Source: JAGVSV01 sp040766135
GTDB taxonomy: Bacteria; Bacillota; Clostridia; Christensenellales; Aristaeellaceae
Assembly: GCA_040766135.1 (NCBI GenBank)
Contig: JAXGRA010000009.1
Location: 48,544 to 112,543, forward strand
DNA length: 64,000 bases
Direction: 5' to 3'
Shown here: in pieces, positions 17,697 through 27,071 of the stretch
How the letters are laid out: each line of letters opens with the position of its first letter
Numbering within the stretch: the stretch's first letter is position 1
Position numbers and translations under genes: made by a program
Notes under the pieces: model-generated
Seen by the model: only the letters and a program-made list of their open reading frames with translations
What the model was told of the DNA's origin: nothing
Databases searched by the model: none

Positions 17697-19082
17697 ATGA
17701 GCAAACTGAAGGCGGGCTGGGGGCAGGCCGACATCACGCCGCGCGGCGGGCCGATATCCCTTTGCGGACAATTTGAAACGCGGATAACCTCCGAAATCCT
17801 GGATCCCATGCTGGCAGTGGCGCTGATCCTGGAAAAGGACGGCGTCCGAAGCATCTGGGTGGGGTGCGATATCATCTCGGCCTATGATGTGCTGATCGAT
17901 GAGGTGGAGGCGCTGCTGCTGGAGCAGCTGCCGGGCTTTGAACCGGCGCAACTGGCCATCGCCGGCACGCACATCCATACGGGCCCCTATATCAAGCGGG
18001 AAAGGTTGCTATCCCTGACGGGCGATGAGGGCCTCAAAGAAGACCCTGGCACCCTGACCACGGCGGAGTGCAGGCGGCAGGTTGCGGCGGGGATTTGCCA
18101 GGCCGTGCTGATGGCCCATCAAAACATGGAGGAAAGCGAACTGGGCCTTTCGGTGGCTCATATCATCACCGGCGTCAACCGGCGCGTGGTGTACAAGGAT
18201 GGCTCGGCGCGCATGTACGGACATCTGGATACCGATGCCTTCTCCCATATGGAAAGCCGCGATGGCGGGCCGTCGCAGTTTTTGTATGTGCACCGCTTAT
18301 CTGACGGCGCGCTGACCGGCGTTGTATGCAACGTGCCCTGTACGGCGCAGTGCGATGAACATGCCAACTACATTACAGCGGACTATTGGGGCGTGGTGCG
18401 CGGGCATGTGCAAAGCGAGCTGGGGGACGATGTGCGCATATTGCCGCTGTGCCGGGCAGCGGGCGATCTCTCCCCGCACCCGATGGTGGACAAAATTGCC
18501 GGATATGACAGCGCGCGTTGGGGCCGTCAGCGGTCGCTGGATCTGGGCCAATGGATTGCCGAAAACATCGTCAGCCACCGGAAGCGCATCCTGCGCCGCT
18601 ATGGTGAGGATACAGTGCTCAAGCAGTATGGCACCAAGATATCCTTGCCCCTGTGGTCGGTGACGGAGCAGGAATACCAGGATGCCTGCAAATATCTGGT
18701 AAACCCCGACAACTTTGACGAAAACAACAAGCCCCGCGACAAATTTAACTTTGCCAATGCATGGACGCGCAAAAAGAGAGTGGAAGAGCATCCTACGCAC
18801 TACGAGGTGGCTGTCCGTGCAACGCGCATCGGAGATATCGCTTTTCTCACGCTGCCGTTTGAATTGTACATTGAATATGCCGATCGCATCCGGATGGCGG
18901 TGCCGGAGACTGTGGTGTTTGATGTGCAGCTGGCCTGCGATTGCCTGGGCTATCTGCCCACCACATACGCAGTTCAGGGCGGCCATTACAGCGCCAATAT
19001 CTTCAACGGCCTGTGCAGGCCGGAAGAAGGCGGCGAGATGTTCGTGGAGAAATGCATCCGCATCCTTCGCGATTTATTCTAA
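17697..19082 (+). CDS. Neutral/alkaline ceramidase N-terminal-domain-like hydrolase
   Basis: 461 residues, no signal peptide. The opening KAGWGQADITPRGGP and the segment IAGTHIHTGPYIK match the start and the metal-binding His motif of neutral ceramidase-like proteins; a second candidate metal segment is PCTAQCDEHANYITADYWG. The family fold is related to metal-dependent phosphatases and amidases. The C-terminal ceramidase domain is missing, as in many bacterial homologues of unknown substrate. It is followed 34 bases later by a glycosidase gene, so cleavage of an amide or ester on a sugar conjugate is possible but unproven. Confidence 0.72.
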   Translation: MSKLKAGWGQADITPRGGPISLCGQFETRITSEILDPMLAVALILEKDGVRSIWVGCDIISAYDVLIDEVEALLLEQLPGFEPAQLAIAGTHIHTGPYIKRERLLSLTGDEGLKEDPGTLTTAECRRQVAAGICQAVLMAHQNMEESELGLSVAHIITGVNRRVVYKDGSARMYGHLDTDAFSHMESRDGGPSQFLYVHRLSDGALTGVVCNVPCTAQCDEHANYITADYWGVVRGHVQSELGDDVRILPLCRAAGDLSPHPMVDKIAGYDSARWGRQRSLDLGQWIAENIVSHRKRILRRYGEDTVLKQYGTKISLPLWSVTEQEYQDACKYLVNPDNFDENNKPRDKFNFANAWTRKKRVEEHPTHYEVAVRATRIGDIAFLTLPFELYIEYADRIRMAVPETVVFDVQLACDCLGYLPTTYAVQGGHYSANIFNGLCRPEEGGEMFVEKCIRILRDLF

Positions 19083-19116
19083 GTACTTTCTACAATTTGC
19101 TTGTTAGGAGGATACC

Positions 19117-21093
19117 ATGGCCAAGTATATTCCGTTTCCGTTTTACTATGACGATATGCCCATTGATATCTCCTCGGCCTTTGGCGAGGCTTCCCCTGCA
19201 GGCCGGCATGGCTTTCTTCGGGCACAAGGCGATCGCCTGGTGTTTGAGGACGGAACCCCAGGGCTGTTTTGGGGCGTGAACTTCAACGGCGGGGCTTGTT
19301 TTCCGCCCTTTGACTACTCCGAAAAGGTGGCCGCCCGCCTGCGCAAGAGCGGCGTAAATCTGGTGCGCTTCCATCAGCTGGATGCCGAATGGAACACCCC
19401 GAATATTTTCTCTTTTCAAAAAGGACACCGGGTTGGAAACACGCTGTCGCTGCACCCTGAAAGCATGAAGCGGCTGGACTATCTGATTTCCTGCCTGAAA
19501 AAAGAAGGCATCTACTGCTACCTCGACATGAACACCTACCGCAACTTCAAAAGCGGGGATGGAGTGGAAAATGCCAGGGAACTCAAGGATGCAGCCGACC
19601 CGTACTGCTATTACAACCGCAAGCTTATCGACCTGCAAAAGAAGTTCATGTACGATATCTGGAACCATGTCAACCAGTTTACCGGCCTGGCGTATAAGGA
19701 TGACCCGGTTTTTGTGCTGACAGAAATCATTAACGAGCGGGATTTCTTTGCCCGTGAGCGGCTCAAGGTGGAGCCGTATGTGAAGGAATTCCGCGGTTTG
19801 TACGACCAGTGGCTTAAGGAGCATCAGCTGCCCGGTGATGCCTGGGCGATAGATATCAATGACAACACCATTGATTCGCTCGTGCGCTTTAAGGAGGAAG
19901 TGCAACAAAACTTCTATCGCGAAATGTACGATTATATGCGCGAAAGCGGTGTCAAAATTCCCATTGCGGGCACCAACTGGTACACCAATGGCACCGTGAC
20001 CAAATCCAATCAGGCCGTTAATGACTTCATGGATTCTCATACGTATTATTATGACTGGAACTGGGGCGAGTATGTCAAAAAGTGCATGAACAAAGCCATC
20101 ACGCAGTCCCCGACATTTGGCATGGAATCCTTAAGCGCCGTGCGGGCGCTGGACCGTCCATTGTTTGTCTCTGAATGGGATATGCCATGGCCCAATGAGT
20201 ATCGGGCGGAAAGCCCTGTGCTGTGCGCGGCCGTTGGCGCCTTGCAGGGCTGGAGCGGCTGGGCGATTCACACCTATGCCTACGGCACCCGTCTGCAGCA
20301 GATGAACATCCTTGGCAAGGAAGTATCCTCATCCACCATCGGCAATGTCCCCTATCGCGAGGGCATATTCTCCACCTGGAATGATCCGGCCAAATATGGT
20401 TTGTTCTATCATGCGGCGCTGATTGCACGCCGGCAGGATGTAGCCATTGCCCCTGAAACGGTGGCTGTCCGCGTGGACGACCTGGTCTCGCGCCAGGAAC
20501 ACAAGGATTTGGCCAGGGCCTCAGAATGGAAGCGCGTGGGTGTAACCTTTGAAGAGAGCGACCCCGTTGCACAGCAAACTGTGCCGCAGGGCACCACGCT
20601 GCTGGAGGATACCGGCGAGGTAACGTCCGTTACGGGGGAACTGTATCGCTCCTGGCACAAAAACTATGGCACCATTGATACCGGGCGCACAAAGTGTGTC
20701 TATGGCTTCCTGGCTAAAAATGGTGAGATTGCACTGAAAGGCATGACAGTAACCGCTAAAACAGATTTCTGCGTGCTGGCGGTATCCTCGCTGACCGATG
20801 TCGGAATCCGCTGCTCTGACAATCTCCTGCTGACGGCCGTAGGCCGCGCTCAGAACACAGATGCGCAGTTTGATGGGGATCAGATGCTGGCGTACGGCCG
20901 CCCGCCCGTTTTGATAGAAGTTATTGAGGCATCCATCACCATTGATGTGGATAATCCCAACATGAAGGTGTGGTCTGTCAACGCAGAGGGGATGTTCACC
21001 GGCTCGTTGCCCAGCGAATACTGCGATGGCAAGCTGTCGTTCAAGATTGGGGACACGATGAACAGCATGTATTATCTCATTCAGGCGGAATAG
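19117..21093 (+). CDS. Clan GH-A glycoside hydrolase (GH5-like), cytoplasmic
   Basis: 658 residues, no signal peptide; TTAGGAGGATACC precedes the ATG. The N-terminal (beta/alpha)8 barrel spans about residues 40-440. GVNLVRFHQLDAEW marks an early strand, the putative acid/base glutamate is in LTEIINERDFF near residue 208, and the nucleophile is in LFVSEWDMPWPNE near residue 352. Residues about 470-658 form a beta-rich C-terminal domain. Such a pair of glutamates fits retaining enzymes. Without a signal peptide it should act on imported oligosaccharides. Linkage and family number cannot be settled here; GH5 or a nearby family is the best guess. Confidence 0.78.
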   Translation: MAKYIPFPFYYDDMPIDISSAFGEASPAGRHGFLRAQGDRLVFEDGTPGLFWGVNFNGGACFPPFDYSEKVAARLRKSGVNLVRFHQLDAEWNTPNIFSFQKGHRVGNTLSLHPESMKRLDYLISCLKKEGIYCYLDMNTYRNFKSGDGVENARELKDAADPYCYYNRKLIDLQKKFMYDIWNHVNQFTGLAYKDDPVFVLTEIINERDFFARERLKVEPYVKEFRGLYDQWLKEHQLPGDAWAIDINDNTIDSLVRFKEEVQQNFYREMYDYMRESGVKIPIAGTNWYTNGTVTKSNQAVNDFMDSHTYYYDWNWGEYVKKCMNKAITQSPTFGMESLSAVRALDRPLFVSEWDMPWPNEYRAESPVLCAAVGALQGWSGWAIHTYAYGTRLQQMNILGKEVSSSTIGNVPYREGIFSTWNDPAKYGLFYHAALIARRQDVAIAPETVAVRVDDLVSRQEHKDLARASEWKRVGVTFEESDPVAQQTVPQGTTLLEDTGEVTSVTGELYRSWHKNYGTIDTGRTKCVYGFLAKNGEIALKGMTVTAKTDFCVLAVSSLTDVGIRCSDNLLLTAVGRAQNTDAQFDGDQMLAYGRPPVLIEVIEASITIDVDNPNMKVWSVNAEGMFTGSLPSEYCDGKLSFKIGDTMNSMYYLIQAE

Positions 21094-21118
21094 AACCGAC
21101 GGATTGTAAGTCATAAAA

Positions 21119-21145
21119 GCGGCCTTAGCGAATTGCTAAGACCGC
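21119..21145. terminator. Bidirectional terminator between the glycosidase and rex
   Basis: Interrupted stem GCGGcCTTAGC (21119-21129) and GCTAAGaCCGC (21135-21145). On the minus strand it runs into TTTTATG, so it mainly serves rex, but it lies between convergent genes and can end both transcripts. Confidence 0.78.
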
Positions 21146-21200
21146 CTTATCCACATTTTGTGCAGGCAGGGAAGCCCCGCGCCTGCTTTTTATATAGCCC

Positions 21201-21869
21201 TTACTCCGTCCAGGACAGGCCTTGGTTGATTACATCCACCTCGTGCATGCGGAAGCTTAAGGCCATCAGGCTGTCGGTCAGGTGCACGTTGATGACCACC
21301 GTGCCCTCCGGCGCAATGAGCGTGGTGGGCACAAAATTCCACACGCCGCGCACACCGGCTTGCGCCACGGTGTCCAGCGTTTGCTGGGCCTGGGCGGCCG
21401 GGGTGGCAATGATGGCAATCTCAATATCGTTTTGCGCCAGGTATTCCGTTAGCTGCTGGGCGTCCAGCACCGGCGCGCCGCCCACCTGCGTGCCGATCAG
21501 TTCGGGGCTTACATCAAACAGCGCGGTCACGTTGAAGCCTGCTTCTTTAAAACCCGGATACATGGCCACGGCGCTGCCGATGCGCCCGGCACCTATGATG
21601 ATCATCGGGTGCTCGCGGTTGATGTCCATGATGTCCCCAATGCTCTTTTTGAGCGCGGATACCTGATAGCCCAGCCCGCGGCGGCCAAAGCCGCCAAAGG
21701 AGTTCAGGTCGTGCCGGATCTGCGAATCGGTCAGCCCCATGTGTTCGGCCAGCTTAAATGAGGAAATTTCCGTCACGCCTTCTTGCTCCAGCTCTGTCAG
21801 CTGCCGGTAGTAGGCCGGCAGACGCCGCACCAGCGCATCGGGCATGCGGTCAGGTTTTTTTGTTTGCAT
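21201..21869 (-). CDS. rex: Redox-sensing transcriptional repressor Rex
   Basis: 222 residues, typical for Rex. The N-terminal winged helix contains LPAYYRQLTELEQEG, ISSFKLAEHMGLTDSQIRHD and LNSFGGFGRRGLGY. The Rossmann NADH-binding domain has the glycine motif MIIIGAGRIGSAVA. A C-terminal helix with DSLMALSFRM completes the dimer-swapped region. Rex senses the NADH/NAD+ ratio and represses fermentation genes at high NAD+. It appears to be transcribed alone. A TATAAT on the minus strand at 21976-21971 could be its -10 element. Confidence 0.97.
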   Translation of the reverse strand: MQTKKPDRMPDALVRRLPAYYRQLTELEQEGVTEISSFKLAEHMGLTDSQIRHDLNSFGGFGRRGLGYQVSALKKSIGDIMDINREHPMIIIGAGRIGSAVAMYPGFKEAGFNVTALFDVSPELIGTQVGGAPVLDAQQLTEYLAQNDIEIAIIATPAAQAQQTLDTVAQAGVRGVWNFVPTTLIAPEGTVVINVHLTDSLMALSFRMHEVDVINQGLSWTE

Positions 21870-22159
21870 TGTATTCCTCGCTTTCCAGGCGGCGTATGTA
21901 TGCCCTATGTTTGCAAATACACTTCTTCATTAAGGCAACTTGATCAGCCGCCTCAATGATAGATAACGCAATTATAATAGCATATTTTTCACACAGCGAA
22001 AAGACAAAATAAGTGTTCTGCTGTTGTATTTGCATAAAAAATGAAAGTGATGCGCATAAACCCAGCTCCATAAAGTTAACGAAAGCCGTGAGACGGGCAA
22101 ATGTGCTTATTCAACACTGTATTTGTCCGACTCAATTTAAGGTGAATATAAAGCAAAGA

Positions 22160-22188
22160 TTGATATGGATGCAAGATGGTGATACAAT
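22160..22188 (+). promoter_or_regulatory. Promoter upstream of the seven-helix sensor gene
   Basis: TTGATA (22160-22165) and TACAAT (22183-22188) with an exact 17-base spacer, about 127 bases ahead of the ATG at 22315. The rest of the 445-base gap between rex and this gene is AT-rich, and I see no gene or riboswitch in it. Confidence 0.55.
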
Positions 22189-22314
22189 GTGTATGAAATC
22201 TTAGGGCCGTGTAAATATACGAAAACGTGATGGAACAACCTAAGAGTGGAAGATAACAGGGAGAAATCGACATGAGCAGAGATCTAAAAATCACATTTGG
22301 GTGGTGAGACGATC

Positions 22315-23296
22315 ATGAAATGTGATATCGTATGGTCAATGATATATTATATTTGCGGCTGCTTTTATATGTTTTTTGGCATTTTTACGATGATTTCCAA
22401 CGCGAAAAGCCATATCAACAGACGATTTTTGCTTACAACACTCTCAATGGCAGCTTGGTCCTTTGCCTATTCCTTTTCAATGTCTGAGCCTTCAGCGGAA
22501 GCAAAGGCTTTCTGGAATGCTTTCTCCGTTTTCGGCTGGGGTGCGTTTTACTGCTTTTTCCTCCGCTTTGTTCTGATCCTGACAGATAATAGCTTTCAAT
22601 TTAACAAGCTGCGCAACAGACTTTTATTCTATTTGCCCGCTCATATCAGTATATTTCTGTTTTCACCCTTTGGATACTTTGCAAATATCCCATATGAACT
22701 GGTGCCGAGCGAAGGCGGTTGGAGAAGCTTTCTATCCGCCAATATTGGACAGATTTGGATTTTCTTATACAGCGCTGTTTATGTTGTCACGGCCGTTTTA
22801 TTGCTTGTTCGCTGGTGGAGAAAAATTGAACCTCATACCTCCCTGAAGCGGTATGTTACGCATTTTCTAATTGCCACCATAGGTCCTTTTTTTGCGGGAA
22901 TGATAACGGATGTTTTTTCCGATGTCATGGGACTTTACCAGATTCCCAGGTTGACAATTGTATTTTTGATTTTTCCTACGATATTTTTGTTTATTATACT
23001 GACAAAATTCGGGTTGATTCTTGAAAGACCCAAGGCGGAATTTATTCCCGAGGATCTTGAGAATATACAAGAAAACCGATTGCGTTTATTTCAAACTGCA
23101 GCAGCCATGTTTACAATTGGTGCCGCAGGATCCTTTTTTTTAGGCTATTTTATTGGGGGAAAAAACTTCGCGACGGAATTTATCCTTGCTTCAGTTGTGT
23201 GGGGGTTGGGCATATGTTTGCTGTTTATATCGTATGTATCCAAAAAACATACGATTCAAAACACCCTCTTCTTAATTATCAGCATATTGGGCATGC
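22315..23296 (+). pseudogene. Seven-transmembrane sensor protein (7TM histidine-kinase-type N-terminus), 3' end cut by IS110 fragment
   Basis: About 327 residues of host reading frame. The ATG follows GGTGGTGAG, better than the upstream TTG. Seven or more hydrophobic segments resemble the N-terminal 7TM domain of histidine kinases and related receptors; typical pieces are MAAWSFAYSFSMSEPSAE and AVYVVTAVLLLVRWWRK. After about residue 325 the frame runs into an antisense transposase fragment and stops at 23340, so any cytoplasmic output domain is lost. The AT-rich codon use differs from the GC-rich neighbours. The host-IS junction lies near 23290. It may still make a membrane protein but is unlikely to signal. 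Confidence 0.68.
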
Positions 23297-23641
23297 CAGG
23301 CATTGCGCAATATTTGCGGCATCGCGTCCGTCGGTCTTGACTCGCTTCCCACCGCGTGGGGACGGCAACGTGGTGGGCGCTAAAATGACGCATTCGAGAT
23401 TCATTTTGGTTAACTGATGGTACAGCGTGTATCCCAGACATCCTGCCTCATATCCACAGACAATCCGTGTTTCCTGCCCATATTTCTCCCTGAGACGGTG
23501 CACATAGGCAACGATCCGGCGGTAATCATTGTCTGTCTTGACGATGCCTGTTGGCTGTTTCATATCCAAAGCATAATGTGCCAAAGTAAAACTGTCCCGA
23601 TGAACATCCATTCCAACGTAGAGTGTGCTATAATATTTCAT
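23279..23641 (-). pseudogene. IS110 family transposase, N-terminal fragment
   Basis: 120 residues encoding only the DEDD (RuvC-like) N-terminal half. VGMDVHRDSF has the first Asp, YEAGCLGY the Glu and VKTDGRDAANIAQCLA the last two Asp residues. A full IS110 transposase has roughly 300-400 residues, and the C-terminal domain with the serine motif is absent. GGAGGTATTAC precedes the ATG on the minus strand. The break falls just after NIAQCLA and coincides with the end of the seven-helix sensor frame on the other strand. Confidence 0.85.
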
Positions 23642-23758
23642 GTAATACCTCCTATTTGTATGTGGTAATCCCTGTGGTTAGTAGTTCTATAATCTTACAG
23701 GTCAATCCTCGTTTCTACAAATCCAGGGGGTATTACATATTGTCTGTTTTACATCAGC
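23281..23758 (-). mobile_element. IS110-type element remnant
   Basis: This covers the transposase fragment plus about 110 bases of upstream noncoding sequence, where IS110 elements keep the non-coding RNA that guides target choice. The outer limit on the right is not marked by inverted repeats, as expected for this family, so the end given is approximate. Confidence 0.5.
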
Positions 23759-23767
23759 ATTAAACGC

Positions 23768-23793
23768 AAAAAACGCCGGGCATGCGCCCGGCG
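23768..23793 (-). terminator. Terminator of the NatAB-like exporter operon
   Basis: On the minus strand CGCCGGGC (23793-23786) pairs with GCCCGGCG (23781-23774) around a 4-base loop, followed by TTTTTT (23773-23768). It lies just past the permease stop at 23812. Confidence 0.9.
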
Positions 23794-23811
23794 GAAATGA
23801 AAGCGGGATGC

Positions 23812-25056
23812 TTATGCCGCGCGGCGGCGTGTCTTGGCCATCTGCTTGAGCGCGTTGATCAGGCCCTTTTTGTTGCCATAGTTCAGCGTGCCCCAGCGGT
23901 AAATCTTGATGGACAGGTAGGCCAGCAACACCAAGGAAGCCAGCAGCAGCACCACGGCGGCGATCATTTGCAGCGGCGGTATCGTCACCATGGCGCTGCG
24001 CATGGGCATGACCATCATAGATGTAAACGGGAAGATGGAACCAATCACGGCCACCAGGCTGTTGGGCATGTAGAAGGTAAACACAGCAATCATATACCCC
24101 AGCATGAACAAAAACTGCACGCTGCCGATGGCGGAACTTACATCCTCCACGCGGCTGACGGTGGAGCCTAACGATGCGTACAGGAACAGGTACATGATGT
24201 ACCCCGCGATGGAAAAGAACAGGTAGGTGGTAACGTAGGTGGGCGTCAGCGTGCCGCTTAACATGAGCAGCACAAAGGGCGGGTAGAAGGATTCCGACAG
24301 CTTAAAGCCGATGAACGCCGACAGGAAGATAATCGCCCCCTGCAATACGCCCGAAACGCCCGAGGCCGCCACCTTGCCCAAGATCAGGCTGGACGGGCGC
24401 GCCGAGGAAATGAGCAGTTCCATCGTCTTGGAATCCTTTTCCCTGGCGATGACAGTGGAGGTGATCGCGCCGTAGGCAAGCACGATGGTGTACACCATGA
24501 TCATCAGGATCATGGCCAGCATCAGATTGGTTTCGCTGTCCTGCCCCAGCACCGTGACGGATACCTGTGGGGCAAAGGTTTCTACCGCATGCATTTCGGC
24601 GGCGGTGATGCCCTTTTCTTCTAAGAATTTGTTGCGGTGCGTCTGCCGCAGGATATCGCTTAACGCCTGCTCATCGGTGGATTCCAGCTCACGGTCTAAG
24701 TACAGCACCTCGGCCTGGCTGTCGGACGTAATCACAGCCCCTGCGCGCAGCGTGCGGTCATTGAGCGCGGCTTCCAGCGCCTCCCGGTCGGGGTAGAGGT
24801 TATCCTCGGTCACGCCCAACGCCTGCGCAAAAGCATCGTGCAGTTCGGGCGATGCAAACACATAGCCCATGTCGCTGTCCGGCAGCGTTTCCACCACGGC
24901 GGCGGGATCCTCAGGCTTGTCAAACCAGGTGATGATGCGCGGCACGCTGGTGCCAATCAGCGCCACCAGCGCTAAAATCAGCGTGGTGATGCGCGTGCTT
25001 TTCTTGCCCAACAGGCTGGATAATTCATACTGGAAAATGAGCTTGAAGTTTCTCAT
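23812..25056 (-). CDS. ABC-2 type exporter permease (NatB-like)
   Basis: 414 residues. An N-terminal membrane helix (TTLILALVALIGTSVPRI) is followed by an extracellular segment of about 150 residues. A cluster of membrane helices then carries the ABC-2 signature region TSTVIAREKDSKTMELLISS. This is the layout of NatB/YhaP-type permeases that work with a NatA-like ATPase in sodium or drug efflux. Its start overlaps the ATPase stop by four bases, so the two form one transporter. Confidence 0.88.
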   Translation of the reverse strand: MRNFKLIFQYELSSLLGKKSTRITTLILALVALIGTSVPRIITWFDKPEDPAAVVETLPDSDMGYVFASPELHDAFAQALGVTEDNLYPDREALEAALNDRTLRAGAVITSDSQAEVLYLDRELESTDEQALSDILRQTHRNKFLEEKGITAAEMHAVETFAPQVSVTVLGQDSETNLMLAMILMIMVYTIVLAYGAITSTVIAREKDSKTMELLISSARPSSLILGKVAASGVSGVLQGAIIFLSAFIGFKLSESFYPPFVLLMLSGTLTPTYVTTYLFFSIAGYIMYLFLYASLGSTVSRVEDVSSAIGSVQFLFMLGYMIAVFTFYMPNSLVAVIGSIFPFTSMMVMPMRSAMVTIPPLQMIAAVVLLLASLVLLAYLSIKIYRWGTLNYGNKKGLINALKQMAKTRRRAA

Positions 25057-25964
25057 TGATGATCACGCACCTTTGCTACGAAAATGTCGTTGAGGCTGGG
25101 TTCGTACATGCCAAAGCGCGCCACGTTCCATCCCTGTGCGGCGATAAAGCGCAGGATGTCCTGCTGCGTGACGGCGTGGTGCGTGTCCAGCACCAGCATG
25201 TCCTCGATATGCTCCAGCGTTATCTGCGGGAACTGCGCGCGCACGGCCTCGCCAACCTGGCTGTTGGTCATGCCGTCCACCGACAGCGCCAGCTTGTTCT
25301 GCCCCATCTGCCGCTTTAAGGCCTTCAGGTCGCCCGACAGCAAAATATCGCCCTCGTGGATGAGCGTGACGTCGTCGCACACTTCCTCCACGTAGTTCAT
25401 CTGATGGCTGGAGAAAATCACCAGCCGCCCCTTGGCGACCACGTCGGCAATGGCATCCTTGAATATCTGGGAGTTCAACGGATCCAGCCCGCTGAACGGC
25501 TCGTCTAAAATCAAAATATCCGGGTCGTTCAAAAACGCCTGCGCAATCTGGATCTTTTGCTGGTTGCCCTTGGACAGCGTTTCCAGCGGCTTGTTTTTAT
25601 ACTCGCCCAGCTCAAAGAAATCGATCCATTCGATGGCGCTGCGGGTGGCGTCGGCCTTGCTGGCGCCGCGCAGCCGCGCAAAGTAGACCAGCTGATCCAG
25701 AATTTTATTCTTCTGGTACATGCCGCGCTCCTCGGGCAGATAGCCCACGCGGTTTTCGGTCACCTTGAAGGGCTTGCCGTCCAGATAAAACTCCCCGGCA
25801 TCCTGGCGGAATACATCCATCAGGCACCGGATGGTGGTGGACTTGCCCGCGCCGTTGCGGCCCAAAAAGCCCATGGCCCGGCCCGACACCACCTCAAAAC
25901 TGATGCCGTGCAAAATCTCCCGGTCGCCGAAACTTTTGCGGATATCGCGTACTTCTAATTTCAT
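25053..25964 (-). CDS. ABC transporter ATP-binding protein (NatA-like)
   Basis: 303 residues. The Walker A motif is GRNGAGKST (about residues 36-44), the signature is LSKGNQQK (near 134) and Walker B is ILILDEPFSGLDP. LSKGN replaces the commoner LSGGQ, as often in this exporter group. A C-terminal accessory region of about 80 residues follows the nucleotide-binding domain. It powers the NatB-like permease encoded with a 4-base overlap downstream. The transported compound is unknown. Confidence 0.93.
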   Translation of the reverse strand: MKLEVRDIRKSFGDREILHGISFEVVSGRAMGFLGRNGAGKSTTIRCLMDVFRQDAGEFYLDGKPFKVTENRVGYLPEERGMYQKNKILDQLVYFARLRGASKADATRSAIEWIDFFELGEYKNKPLETLSKGNQQKIQIAQAFLNDPDILILDEPFSGLDPLNSQIFKDAIADVVAKGRLVIFSSHQMNYVEEVCDDVTLIHEGDILLSGDLKALKRQMGQNKLALSVDGMTNSQVGEAVRAQFPQITLEHIEDMLVLDTHHAVTQQDILRFIAAQGWNVARFGMYEPSLNDIFVAKVRDHQ

Positions 25965-26114
25965 GCAATCTCTCCCTCATCATCTGCCGGACAGCCTCCG
26001 GCTGCTTAATTTTAACATCAACTGGTGATGATTGCCATTCTATTCCAACGCTGTGAACGCATATAGGCACATGTTTTACCAAGGTTTTACGTGTGTTTTA
26101 CAAAATGCATGGGG

Positions 26115-26144
26115 TTGTGCGATGGTTGCGTTGCCGCGTATAAT
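26115..26144 (+). promoter_or_regulatory. Promoter for the aldolase-kinase genes
   Basis: TTGTGC (26115-26120) and a consensus TATAAT (26139-26144) with an 18-base spacer. It lies about 84 bases ahead of the aldolase ATG; a short GGGGCC/GGCCCC hairpin lies in the leader. Confidence 0.55.
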
Positions 26145-26227
26145 AATGATGACATATGGTGCCGAACTGCAAGGCACAAACGATTACAGGATAAAACCGG
26201 GGCCTTGGCCCCGCTGGGGGTGGATAT

Positions 26228-27070
26228 ATGCCGCTGGTTACAACACGAGACATGATGCAAAAGGCCCTGCGCGAGGGCTATGCTGTGGGTGCGTTCAACA
26301 TAGAAAACATGGAAATTGCGCAGGCTGTGGTGTCGGCCGCTGAAAAGGCCAATGCGCCCGTAATCATACAGACCACCACGGGCACGCTGCAATACGCGCC
26401 GCCGCAGGTGTTCCACGGCATGGTGGCGGCGTTGGCGCAGGCTGCCCGCGTGCCGGTGGCGCTGCATCTGGATCATGGCGCCAGCCTGGACTTGCTGGTG
26501 CGCTGCAAGCAGGCGGGGTATACCTCGCTGATGATCGACGGCTCCAAGCTGCCGTTTGAGCAAAACGTAGCGCTGTCCGCGCAGGCCGTGCAGCTGGCGG
26601 GCGATGTGCCGGTGGAGGCCGAGTTGGGGCAGGTAGGCGGCAGGGAGGACGGCCACGAGGCCAGCCTGATGATGACCGACCCGCAGATGGCCGCGCGCTT
26701 TGTGCGCGAGACGGGCATTTTTTCGCTGGCGGTGGCCATTGGCACTGCACATGGCGTGTACAAGGGCGTGCCGCACCTGGACATGCCGCGCCTGGCCGCC
26801 ATCCATCAGGCAGCGCCCATCCCGCTGGTGCTGCACGGCACCTCCGGCGTGCCGGAGGATCAGGTACGCGAATGCGTAAAGCTGGGCATTTGCAAGGTCA
26901 ACTATGCGACCGACCTCCGGCAGGCTTACACCGCGGCTGTGCGTGCTTGGCTTCAGGACAACCCTGATGCGTTTGACCCCAAGCTGTACGGCGAAAAGGC
27001 GCGCCTGGCGGTGGAGCAGGTGGTCATGCAGCGCATGGAGCTGGTGGGCTCCTGCGGCAAGGCGCAATAG
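26228..27070 (+). CDS. Class II fructose/tagatose-bisphosphate aldolase family protein
   Basis: 280 residues, the GatY/KbaY/FbaA length. Zinc and catalytic motifs are visible: the Asp/His of ALHLDHGASLDL, the acidic VEAELGQVGG, the zinc His in AVAIGTAHGVYKG and the His/Gly of LVLHGTSGVPE, then CKVNYATDLRQA. The enzyme splits a ketose 1,6-bisphosphate or a 1-phosphate into dihydroxyacetone phosphate and an aldehyde. It is followed at once by an FGGY sugar kinase and a PfkB kinase on the other strand, which suggests kinase-kinase-aldolase breakdown of a sugar such as tagatose, sorbose or a pentose. Substrate is not decided by sequence alone. Confidence 0.92.
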   Translation: MPLVTTRDMMQKALREGYAVGAFNIENMEIAQAVVSAAEKANAPVIIQTTTGTLQYAPPQVFHGMVAALAQAARVPVALHLDHGASLDLLVRCKQAGYTSLMIDGSKLPFEQNVALSAQAVQLAGDVPVEAELGQVGGREDGHEASLMMTDPQMAARFVRETGIFSLAVAIGTAHGVYKGVPHLDMPRLAAIHQAAPIPLVLHGTSGVPEDQVRECVKLGICKVNYATDLRQAYTAAVRAWLQDNPDAFDPKLYGEKARLAVEQVVMQRMELVGSCGKAQ

Positions 27071-27071
27071 C

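Noticed and set aside
21870..22200. Riboswitch or small RNA in the rex upstream region
   Set aside because: I looked for cyclic-di-GMP and other familiar cores around AAAGCCGTGAGACGGGC but could not build a known fold.
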